Below, one piece after another: positions 55,309-64,000 of a stretch of DNA of 64,000 nt (positions are counted from its first letter, which is position 1; every line of letters begins with the position of its first letter). The notes beneath the pieces were generated by a model. The model made no database searches and was not told the origin of the DNA. It saw only the letters and a program-made list of their open reading frames with translations. Source of the stretch: Hyposmocoma kahamanoa (taxonomy: Eukaryota > Arthropoda > Insecta > Lepidoptera > Cosmopterigidae); NCBI RefSeq assembly GCF_003589595.1, contig NW_020653200.1, positions 4,989,800 through 5,053,799 of the forward strand. Reading direction: 5' to 3'. A program made the translations under genes and the position numbers.

Positions 55309-55492
55309 AGGGGGCATTCACTGTCCTGCATTGCAGTCCGCCTTGCCATTTGCTGCGTAATGCAGGATTATGAATGTAGTCGCAGCAATCGCAGTGTGCA
55401 AGCCGGCAATGCGTCCTGCGAGACTCCATACATGGGCCATACGTAGGATAGTGTGTGAGGCGGATTGCCTTACAGGTCGTGAATGGACCGTT
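55309..55492. mobile_element. Imperfect palindromic MITE (CATTCACTGTCCTGCATTG end)
   Basis: GGGCATTCACTGTCCTGCAT and CTTACAGGTCGTGAATGGACC are inverted with mismatches over about 30 bp. The interior repeats GCAGTCCGCC and GCAATGCG-type motifs. Confidence 0.55.
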
Positions 55493-55823
55493 TAAAATGA
55501 CAGTTCATTGCACACAAGTGTTGCCTGCTTACGAACAGCCAGTGATTGCAATCAATAAATATTCTATCGACTATCGACTGAATACTGGTCACGTTTATGG
55601 AACAAATAGCCGAAATTGTTCATTTGAATCATCCTCGATCAATTTATTCATCTAGTTACTGCAGTAGAAGTTGATTTGAATTGTCAATTTTTGTAAGTTC
55701 ATTTATAATATGTAGAACCTCTATTTAAAATTATTCTTACGAAAAATTGAAAGAGGAGACATATTTTAAAGATTTTAATTTTAACTCAAAATAGATAATC
55801 AAATCCGGCCATACTTGTTAAAA

Positions 55824-56245
55824 TGTATATGAATAAAAATTGATCTCGATACTAATAGGCCAACTGTCAAAATAAGAACAAAGAAGGTTATAAAGCAATT
55901 AGTAATCATTGGAATGTCGTAACATTCACAATTCAGTTATTATTGGAAAAATTTTAGCTTCTTTCACAATCTATCGATAAAACTATCGACAACAGCTTTG
56001 CTATATATATATATAGAAGCTAAAATTTTCCCAATAGTTACTGAATTGTGAATGTTACGACATTCCAATGATTACTATATAATTGCTTTATAACCTTCTT
56101 TGTTTTTATTTTGACAGTTGGCCTATTAGTATCGAGATCAATGTTTATTCATATCTTAGACTATGGAAACTAATTTCCATCCTCTAAGATTCATATCTTA
56201 GACTATGGAAACTATTTTTTTCCATCCTCTAAGATTCATATACAT
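55824..56245. mobile_element. Long palindromic element with about 130-bp arms, right arm interrupted
   Basis: The left arm (55824-55960: ATGTATATGAATAAA, TTGATCTCGATACTAATAGG, GAATGTCGTAACATTCACAA) is mirrored by the right arm from about 56012. A TA run lies at the centre. The right arm is broken by two micro-elements after TTTATTCATAT and resumes as ATACAT after 56241. Confidence 0.75.
56147..56241. mobile_element. Tandem pair of micro-elements (34 and 37 bp) sharing 8-bp target copies
   Basis: Order: ATTCATAT, element 56155-56188, ATTCATAT, element 56197-56233, ATTCATAT. Both elements start CTTAGACTATGGAAACTA and end TTTCCATCCTCTAAG. The mirror arm of the host palindrome has a single ATATGAAT (55828-55835), the unoccupied site. 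Confidence 0.8.
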
Positions 56246-57841
56246 ATCATATTATATTTAAAATTTTATGAAAACTGGCAACCCTACAAATGTCATTTTA
56301 CGCCGTCTTGAAAAGAGATAGACATTGAGAAAAAAGCGCGGGAAACTTCGTACGAAGCGCGAGAGTTTCTCACAAGGAAAAAATTATCTTGTTTTTACTG
56401 TAATAATTGATCAGTTGAGGCTATAATTTGTAAATACTTGTTGTAGTTAGTTTACATAACTGTAATCTTTCGGTTTCTTCCTGTAATTCTGGTAAGTTTG
56501 TACATTTTTTTCATTTGATAGTCGTTGAATGGACGACCCTCCTGACTTCGACGCGGGAGGGTTTGGGCTCAGGCCTGAATCCCCCTGTTGCAAGTTATAT
56601 CACTTTTTCGGATAATGATTTGAACAACACTGTGAAAAGGGTTGTAACCCTAACTAGCCATGAACAGGTTCACGGCAGTGAAGTGGGAAACTTCCGGTCC
56701 ACAAAATTTATTAAAGAAGTAAAGTTTCAAGAAAGGGCTGTAACAATAAAAAGGTAAATGTAAAAAAACAGGTACAACATTATAAAACACTCCCTACACT
56801 TATTATTAAGGCACTTACCCCTAAATGGGCCGAGTAACTGAATTTACAGATTTAGGTACACGAAGGCTGTAGGCTTATAAAATATTATACATGATTTAGC
56901 TTATTAAATGATTACAAACGTAGAAAAGAACCAGAATTAGTGATTATTCGCGATGGAATTTGGAACAGCTCTGGCTGTTGTGGCGGTCGAGCTGGGAGTG
57001 ACCGTGGTACGAAAACAAAATGAGAAAGTGAAGAAAGATGGAACAATTCAAATTTAAAATTTAAATACATGTAAAATAAAAAATGATAGGATACAAGCGG
57101 AGAGAGACAATACAAAGAGGTGAGATGACGGTGTAAGGAGATCACACCGCCACAACTGTTACTGTTTCAAATGATGATCAGAGTGGTATGGACACGGATA
57201 CATCTAGTGTCTCTGCATCAATGGGTAAAGGATCACGTAAACGACGTTATCAACTTAAAATTTGCAGACATTGTGATAAACGAAGGAAGAAGGCCGATTC
57301 AACTGATAATAAAGTTTAATATTGTATTTGCCATAATAATTCAATTGATCTGAATGAGGAATCCCACACCCACAAATTAAATGTCACTACTCCACAAACC
57401 TTTGTTAAACCGATGACTGTTCAACCTCCTGTATCAAATACTCAACCAACAGTTTCTACAGAAACCATACAAAAATCTTTTGGTCGGAAGGAGTACCTTC
57501 CTACAGATGTGTAACCATATGTTGTTCATGTTCAGAGAATAGAATCTTCTCCAAATAGTGGAACTACTCTGCATCCAATGGCTTTTGGAAACTTTCTAAA
57601 GAAAAATAATATCCAAAACATTGCCTCGGCAGTGTTAAGCAAATAGGTAGAAATCGATGCGCTGTGGCTTTCTCTACTTACAATGCTGCCAATGATTTTA
57701 TTACTAATAAAAATTTGCCAAAGTCTAATTTCAAAGCATTCATTCCCACTTTCAGTATTACCAGGATGGGTCTTATTCGTAGTATTCCTAATGATTGGAC
57801 CGTAGATGAAATTCAATAAAATGTGTCTGTTCCAGTAGGTT

Positions 57842-58440
57842 GTGAAAAAAAAAAGTGGTAAAAAAAGTGACTTAATTTATATTGTTAATAAATATAACCT
57901 TTTAGTTATAGCTGTATCAGAAACTTGGATGAAACCAGATTTTAATTTTAGAATTTCTGGCTTTTCTTATTTACGTGATGACAGATCTGACGGATATGGC
58001 GGTGTTGCCATTCTCGTCAAAAACTCTGTTCCATTTTCCCGTGTACGTTTTTCTTGTCGAAATTCTGATAATATAAATATTGTAGGTATTTGTATTGAAA
58101 ATATTTCAATTGTTACCATTTACCTTTCTCGTCCCTCTGATTCGGTTTTCAATGAAAATAATAACATTTTAATTAGTCTCTGACGACCATTTTTGGTTCT
58201 TGGAGATTTTAAATGCCACCATCGTTCGTGGGGCAGTTGAGTAACTAATAGTGCTGGGAAATCTTTACTAGAAATGTTAGATACCCTTAACCCCTGTGTG
58301 TTAAATACTGGTGTTCCAGCTCGACGCACAAACCCCAACGTAAACATTAGCGTTGTTGACTTGGCTATTTGTACTCCGTCTTTGGCTTCTTTCATGTCTT
58401 GGTCTTCCCCTTCCTTACTCTTTTGGCAATGATCATTTCC
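57842..58440 (+). pseudogene. LINE endonuclease domain relic
   Basis: 57842-58183 reads NLLVIAVSETWMKPDFNFRI, then LRDDRSDGYGGVAILVKNSV, matching the APE-type endonuclease. After a stop it continues GDFKCHHRSWG and NISVVDLAICTPSL. The active-site Glu (SETW) and Asp (GDF) motifs are present, but the frame is broken. Confidence 0.8.
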
Positions 58441-58540
58441 CTTTGATTATGCGACTCTTATTAAAAACAAAGCTGCTCCTAGACGTAAGCCTCGTTTAAA
58501 GCTTAAACGACATAATGTTGATTGGATTACATTTAAAACT

Positions 58541-60513
58541 ATGGTTGAACGTAGAATTTCTGAACTCCCGAATAATGTCGCTGGCGCAGAATCTGAAAGA
58601 GCTGTGGAATTTGCAAAGTGCTTAATAGATGTAGCAGATCAATTGTTTCCCATTAAGGATACTTATTCGAGGAAGATTCCTTTTCCGCCATGGTGGGATG
58701 CTCAATGTGTTAAAGCTGTATGTAGGAGGAAAATGGTAAAGAAAGAGTATGCGCAGATTATGTCTGATGAAAACTTAAAAATTTTACAAGATACTATCAA
58801 ATCCACTTACGAATTACTCCGTGAGAAAAAACAACAAGACTGGAAGACATTTTGTACATCACTATCTCCGAATACCTGCCCATCATTAATTTGGCGTAAC
58901 ATAAAACGTTTCAGATCTACATTCAATCATCAGTTATGTACTACTCTTTCATCATCTATAGCAGACAACTTTTTGGACCGGTTGGCCCCGCCTTCTGACC
59001 CTGAGGGAGAGCTATTGCTTTCTCCTAATTCTGTAACCAATTCAATTGATTTCTATTTAGATTCACCCTTCTCTATTTCCGAGTTAAAAGGAGTTCTTTC
59101 ATCCGTCAAGGATTCGCCCCGGGAGAAGATAATATACCATACTCCTTTGTATCACATTTAAGTGACCCTTCATTAGAATATTATTTACATTTAATTAACA
59201 ACATTATGCTGTCTGGTAACGTTCCACTTTCATGGAGATCTCAAGAAGTTCTACCTATTTTAAAACCTAACAAGCCCTCTGACAGCCTCATGCAGCATCG
59301 TACAGACCTATAGCTCTGTCGTCTGTATTATGCAAGACATCAGAACACCTTGTTAAAAATCGTCTTGAGTGGTTTATTGAGAATAATAGAAAGTTGACTG
59401 ACAGCCAGTTTGGATTTCGGAAGGAAAAAAGTGCATTAGACAGTATCAGTATTCTCACCACTGATTTCCGAATAGCCTTCTCTTGCAATAAGTGCGTTGT
59501 AGCAGCTTTTTTAGATATATCAGCTTTTTGCTTTATCGTATAACGTCATAATCTCCATCCTTAAACGAAAACTTATGAAATTATGTGTTCCTTATACTCT
59601 GATTAACTTCATTATTAATCATCTATCCGAAAGAGTTATATCACTAATATCCCATAATTCAAAAATTTCCCGCACTGTATATAAAGGTTTACCCCAAGTT
59701 TCAGTCCTTAGTTCATTCCTATATAACATTTACGTATATGATTTAGAATCGTTTCTTAATGGTAATACTGTTAATATTTTACAATATGCTACTATGCTAA
59801 CTTGGATAATTCTTGCAATATTTTAACACACTCTCTGACCTTGTTAAGACAGTGGTTGGATAGAAACGGGCTTAAAACTATCAATTGCTAAAAGTGATGT
59901 GGTAGTTTTCTCAAGAATGCGATCAATCCCTCCTGTAACTGTAATTTGCCCTTACGCTTTAAAAATCATGCCAAATTTTTGGATATTATATTAGATAATA
60001 AACTAACTCTTCTACTTTAACTTTAATAATAAAAGTCTTCCTCACTTTGAGTTTATAAGTTCTAAATGTGAAAAACTCTTAAACATGATGAGATGTCTGT
60101 CTGTGGTGGGGGGCCCATCCATTCTTATGAAACTTCTTTCTAATGCAGTGATTAGAAGTGTGCTAGATTATGCCACGTTTCTACTGGTAGGAGGTAGTCT
60201 TGCAGGACTTAAAAAACTGGACTCTATTCAGTCAAAGGCTCTTAGAATTGTGACAGGCGCTATGAAATCAAGCCCGATCAATGCTCTGGTGGGATGTGGC
60301 GACCATCCACTCCATCTTAGAAGACAATTTTTGAGTGACAGATTTCTCATAGGGGCTATGCAATTTTCTAATCATCAGCTTCTTATTAAACTTCATACTT
60401 TAAATGATTATATTCTGTCATCTCGCTATTGGATTCATAAAATTATTCCATGTCACATCCAAAGTTTTCGTAAAATTCACACTGTTCAAACACGTGTCGA
60501 TCTCCTTCTCTAG
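58541..60513 (+). pseudogene. LINE linker and reverse transcriptase relic
   Basis: 58541-59161 is the linker (PFPPWWDAQCVKAVCRRKMV, KKQQDWKTFCTSLSPNT). Further frames give TDSQFGFRKEKSALDSISIL and VYKGLPQVSVLSSFLYNIYV. The catalytic YADD is lost: the frame reads LQYATML. The thumb region follows at 60085-60513 (LKKLDSIQSKALRIVTGAMK). Confidence 0.8.
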
Positions 60514-60521
60514 CACTGTTC

Positions 60522-61489
60522 ATGTCTGATTTCGAGTCGTTATTAATAGTCCCAAATATATGTTATAACGTAGGTATTGACAAACGTGATATAGAGGTTA
60601 ATACTCAATTTAATTTTAAAGTCAATGAAAATTGGAGCGAGTGGCATCACATATACACTGATGCGTCGAAAATGTCCAGTGACCAATGTGTAGGAGTTGG
60701 GGTAATACACAACCAATACAAAATAATACAACAGGATAAGCTTCCCTCGGAACTTCCGTGTTTACAGGTGAATGCTTCGGTCTGCTTAGGGCAGTACAAT
60801 ATTATACACTTATAGGCAATTTGAGTAAAACTATTGTTTTTTTCAGACTCAAAAGTGCTTTGCAAACCCTTGAGAAATTTCCTTTTAAAATGAAACCCTA
60901 CTATCCTATAATTTACGAAATAAGGGAAAAATTGTTACACTGTAAAGCTAGAGGCTACTCTGTTATTTTTGCGTTGATCCCCAGTCACCATCAGATCAGT
61001 TAGTTAAGGCTGCTTCTACCTGTGGAGATATGGTCCCTTACAAAAATTATAGCCATGACTTGGTTGCTCTGCCCAGAGTTTATCCTCAGGAGTCCTGGAA
61101 TAAACTTTGGGAAGAGAATGCTCGATCGAAAGGTAGATTTAACTTTAATATTCAACCTCACATTCGCATAAAGCCATGGTTTTTTTAAGATAAAGTCAGT
61201 CAACCGCTCTACTTCTATAATTACTCGTATGCGTCTTGGACATACATGCATTCCTTTCCAGCTAGCTAGACTTCATATTATAGACAGCGATTTATGCGAG
61301 TGTGGTGATGATGTGGGGGACCTAGATCACATCTTTTTATCTTGTTCCCGATTTGACCGTTCCTTCTTCCTCCAACAACTCCTATCTTTACATGTTCCTT
61401 TACCTACCCGTGTGTCATGCCTCCTTATGTATCCTATTCTCTATTATAATTTATTACATTCATTTATTACAAATAATATAAAAATTTAG
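60522..61489 (+). pseudogene. LINE RNase H and C-terminal finger relic
   Basis: WHHIYTDASKMSSDQCVGVG carries the first RNase H Asp. The piece LIPSHHQI stands where GHxGI..NE/D would be. 61229-61489 reads MRLGHTCIPFQLARLHI, then CECGDDVGDLDHIFLSCSRF, the CxC...H...C finger of I/R1-type elements. Confidence 0.75.
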
Positions 61490-61558
61490 TCCTTGTATTT
61501 ATTTATTTTGTGTAATTTACGTATATATTTCAAATTATAATATTTCTTTTATATATAA

Positions 61559-61723
61559 TAGGGGTTAAAGTATGAAATTGCCGATTTGTACTGAAAATCT
61601 AAATTGTTTATTTTTTAAATTTTTAACAAATTTATTTAATCAAAATAGTTACCATTATTATCTATACATTGCTGAAATCTAATGGGAAGGTTATTAATGC
61701 CTTTGCGATAGAACTCCGACGAT
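61559..61723 (-). mobile_element. Second mariner copy, cut by an assembly gap
   Basis: The TIR GGGGTTAAAGTATGAAATTG begins at 61561 after TA. Minus strand then encodes [20 protein letters not shown] and DNNGNYFD, differing from the 25.1 kb copy at only one residue (Trp to Phe). The rest is in the gap. Confidence 0.88.
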
Positions 61724-62532
61724 NNNNNNNNNNNNNNNNNNNNNNNNNNNNNNNNNNNNNNNNNNNNNNNNNNNNNNNNNNNNNNNNNNNNNNNNNNNNN
61801 NNNNNNNNNNNNNNNNNNNNNNNNNNNNNNNNNNNNNNNNNNNNNNNNNNNNNNNNNNNNNNNNNNNNNNNNNNNNNNNNNNNNNNNNNNNNNNNNNNNN
61901 NNNNNNNNNNNNNNNNNNNNNNNNNNNNNNNNNNNNNNNNNNNNNNNNNNNNNNNNNNNNNNNNNNNNNNNNNNNNNNNNNNNNNNNNNNNNNNNNNNNN
62001 NNNNNNNNNNNNNNNNNNNNNNNNNNNNNNNNNNNNNNNNNNNNNNNNNNNNNNNNNNNNNNNNNNNNNNNNNNNNNNNNNNNNNNNNNNNNNNNNNNNN
62101 NNNNNNNNNNNNNNNNNNNNNNNNNNNNNNNNNNNNNNNNNNNNNNNNNNNNNNNNNNNNNNNNNNNNNNNNNNNNNNNNNNNNNNNNNNNNNNNNNNNN
62201 NNNNNNNNNNNNNNNNNNNNNNNNNNNNNNNNNNNNNNNNNNNNNNNNNNNNNNNNNNNNNNNNNNNNNNNNNNNNNNNNNNNNNNNNNNNNNNNNNNNN
62301 NNNNNNNNNNNNNNNNNNNNNNNNNNNNNNNNNNNNNNNNNNNNNNNNNNNNNNNNNNNNNNNNNNNNNNNNNNNNNNNNNNNNNNNNNNNNNNNNNNNN
62401 NNNNNNNNNNNNNNNNNNNNNNNNNNNNNNNNNNNNNNNNNNNNNNNNNNNNNNNNNNNNNNNNNNNNNNNNNNNNNNNNNNNNNNNNNNNNNNNNNNNN
62501 NNNNNNNNNNNNNNNNNNNNNNNNNNNNNNNN
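61724..62532. other. Assembly gap (809 N)
   Basis: Unsequenced. It begins inside a mariner and ends inside the satellite-like repeat. A complete mariner would need about 1.1 kb more, so either the gap length is an estimate or the copy is shortened. Confidence 0.99.
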
Positions 62533-62787
62533 GAGCACCCCCAAGTACCTCGAAAATGATACCCATATTGCATTTATTTCAAAACTCGTGTCCGCCATCT
62601 TGGATTTAGAAATGAGTGCCATATTCGTAATGAGCATCCCCAAATACCTCGAAAAGGATACCCATATAGCATATTTTGAAAAATCGTGTCCGCCATCTTG
62701 GATTTACAAATAAGTGCTATATTCGTTTTTCATCGACAAAACCGAGCATATCTGTAGGCACCTGATCGACAATGTCGGGCAAATCTA
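62533..62787. repeat. Satellite-like dispersed repeat, copy 2
   Basis: Two units of about 99 bp start GAGCACCCCCAAGTACCTCG (62533) and GAGCATCCCCAAATACCTCG (62632). The second runs into the same TCATCGACAAAACCGAGCAT tail as at window position 140. It lies upstream of the LINE ORF1 and may mark its 5' border. Confidence 0.7.
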
Positions 62788-63265
62788 AAATTCGGAAATG
62801 ATAAATTGAGCTTGAGCAAAGTTACGCGTAATTAATTGTCTTCCTATTTGTAAAATTATTTAAGCCAGTTAAAGCTAGTATTTCTATTTGAAAATTTCCA
62901 ACTAGTTGATATTAACCATAGTAAACATAGTGAAGTGTGTAAATTCAAAGGAAAGTAATCACTATACCCCATAACATAAGAAAACACCATTAAGTGCATC
63001 ATAGACTCGCAGTGTTGACGAGAACGCGTAAGCGACGCGGATTTCACGGCGCTTAAGACCTTTTAGTCGCGAGGTTTGCGCAGTGATATTATCGATCGTG
63101 TTCGGATGAAGGTAGTGGTTAAAATTGACGCTGTGGATGCCTACTAGGTTTGTAAGTTATCCAAAGATAAATATAACAGAGCGTACATTGGAGATTGTTC
63201 TATACTGCCTACGGGAATTCGGTTCAATTACATTTTGCTGCTATTGGTATTTCATTTTGTGGATA
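62788..63265 (+). other. Probable 5' UTR of the PHD-type LINE
   Basis: No open frame. GC-richer patches lie at 63005-63070 (GAACGCGTAAGCGACGCGGA). Directly precedes the ORF1 start. Confidence 0.4.
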
Positions 63266-64000
63266 ATGAGTGAATATAAATGGGGTTGTTGCCCCTATGG
63301 TAACGATAACGATAAGATGAGCTTTATTAGATGTAGTGGATGTAACCAGAACTACCATTTCGCATGTATTGCTGAAGATGAAAGCTCTTTTTCATCTAAA
63401 TCCGCATCGCTGTGGAAATGTTTAATGTGCAAACCGCATAAAAATCCCACTAAAAATGATGATACTCCTGTGCGAAGTGTAACAACTTCAAGAGGAAGTA
63501 AGAGACCAGCGTTCAATTCACCTGAGATTACAGAACCTGATACTGATGCAACAGCGGTTACCAAAAAAGATGTGCATGTTATTATAAAGGATGCACTTAG
63601 TTCTGAATTTGACAGATTGGTGGAGAAGTTCAGTGACATGGTTTCTCAAAGTTTGGATAGGAAGCTGAAACCCCTGGAGACTGAAATGAACAAAATGCGA
63701 GATTCAATGGATTTTTTAAGCTGCAAATATGATGAACTTCTGAGAGAGCATGTCACTGTGAAGGAGGCTGTGAAGGTCGTTCAGGATGACAACAATATGT
63801 TGAAAGTTACCGTAAATGACCTAAAGTTGAAAGTAGAACAACTCGAACAACAGGCACGTTCTAACAATATTGAAATTCAGTGTGTGCCGGAGAGTAAGCA
63901 GGAAAACTTATTGGATATTGTTATGAATTTGAGTAAGGTGGTAGATTGCAGTTTGAATCAGTCAGATATAATGAACTGTACAAGAATAGCCAAGCTTAAA
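63266..64000 (+). CDS. LINE ORF1 protein with PHD finger and coiled coil (runs off the window)
   Basis: ATG at 63266 opens 245 uninterrupted codons to the window edge. Residues 8-57 form a PHD-type zinc finger: WGCCPYGNDNDKMSFIRCSG, then CNQNYHFAC and WKCLMCKPH, giving C..C / CxxC / HxxC / CxxC. A Lys/Asp/Glu-rich heptad region (about 150-205) ends in QLEQQARSNNIEIQCVPE, the junction seen in ORF1 of many insect CR1/jockey-type elements. ORF1 proteins coat the element's RNA; the finger may bind chromatin or RNA. The frame is intact so far, so this copy may be fairly young. ORF2 would lie beyond the window. The clade is inferred. Confidence 0.8.
   Translation, partial: MSEYKWGCCPYGNDNDKMSFIRCSGCNQNYHFACIAEDESSFSSKSASLWKCLMCKPHKNPTKNDDTPVRSVTTSRGSKRPAFNSPEITEPDTDATAVTKKDVHVIIKDALSSEFDRLVEKFSDMVSQSLDRKLKPLETEMNKMRDSMDFLSCKYDELLREHVTVKEAVKVVQDDNNMLKVTVNDLKLKVEQLEQQARSNNIEIQCVPESKQENLLDIVMNLSKVVDCSLNQSDIMNCTRIAKLK

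Larger units (their letters stand above)
56529..61490 (+). mobile_element. Decayed non-LTR retrotransposon (LINE) of the I group
   Basis: The order of relics is ORF1 (MDDPPDFDAGGFGLRP near 56529; KGSRKRRYQLKICRHCDKRR near 57230; HPMAFGNFLKKN and GRNRCAVAFSTYNAANDFIT to about 57815), endonuclease, reverse transcriptase, RNase H and a C-terminal Cys-His finger. ORF1 lacks its C-terminal zinc knuckles and runs almost straight into the endonuclease, so an internal deletion joins the two. Stops and frameshifts occur throughout. No poly(A) tail; an AT-rich end runs to the mariner at 61561. Confidence 0.85.

Noticed and set aside
61636..62643. Long ORFs of about 300 residues on both strands
   Set aside because: Created by translating through 809 Ns; only the mariner C-terminus is real.

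Overview
The window is nuclear DNA of an insect, most probably a moth or butterfly. It is AT-rich and has two intron-bearing genes with standard GT-AG splicing. It is crowded with transposon relics: non-LTR, copia and mariner elements, tRNA-headed SINEs, and many short elements with terminal inverted repeats (TIRs). No bacterial or organellar signal was seen. The Lepidoptera assignment is an inference from the repeat types; the species cannot be told from the sequence.

Two complete host genes lie tail to tail. RUSF1 (+ strand, 5409-20315) has nine coding exons that join in frame into a 652-residue DUF647/RUS-family membrane protein with an unusual Ser/Lys-rich C-terminal tail. Mitochondrial citrate synthase (kdn; - strand, 53808-22152) also has nine coding exons. 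They join into exactly 465 residues with the catalytic His-His-Asp triad at family spacing. The 1.8 kb between the two stop codons holds the RUSF1 poly(A) signal and little else. Citrate synthase has very long introns (8.1, 9.0, 5.7 and 3.4 kb) that serve as landing sites for repeats.

Layout: 1-5.4 kb, intergenic repeats (copia relic, palindromic MITEs, a THAP-like scrap). 5.4-20.3 kb, RUSF1 with a long-TIR SWIM-finger element, a long-TIR mariner-superfamily derivative, a mariner broken by a nested MITE, SINEs and other repeats in its introns. 20.3-22.2 kb, intergenic. 22.2-53.8 kb, citrate synthase; its introns hold a near-intact mariner next to a sequence gap, a split and inverted hAT-like MITE, PIF/Harbinger-like MITEs, SINEs and an internally deleted copia element. 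53.8-56.3 kb, upstream region with MITEs. 56.5-61.5 kb, a decayed I-group LINE. 61.5-62.5 kb, a second copy of the same mariner running into a gap. 62.5-64 kb, a satellite-like repeat and the start of a LINE with a PHD-finger ORF1.

The most unusual signal is a set of seven palindromic micro-elements, 20-45 bp long. Each consists of little more than two inverted ends and is flanked by a perfect 8-bp target duplication. They fall into three sequence families. One tandem pair sits in an arm of a larger palindrome whose other arm preserves the unoccupied site.
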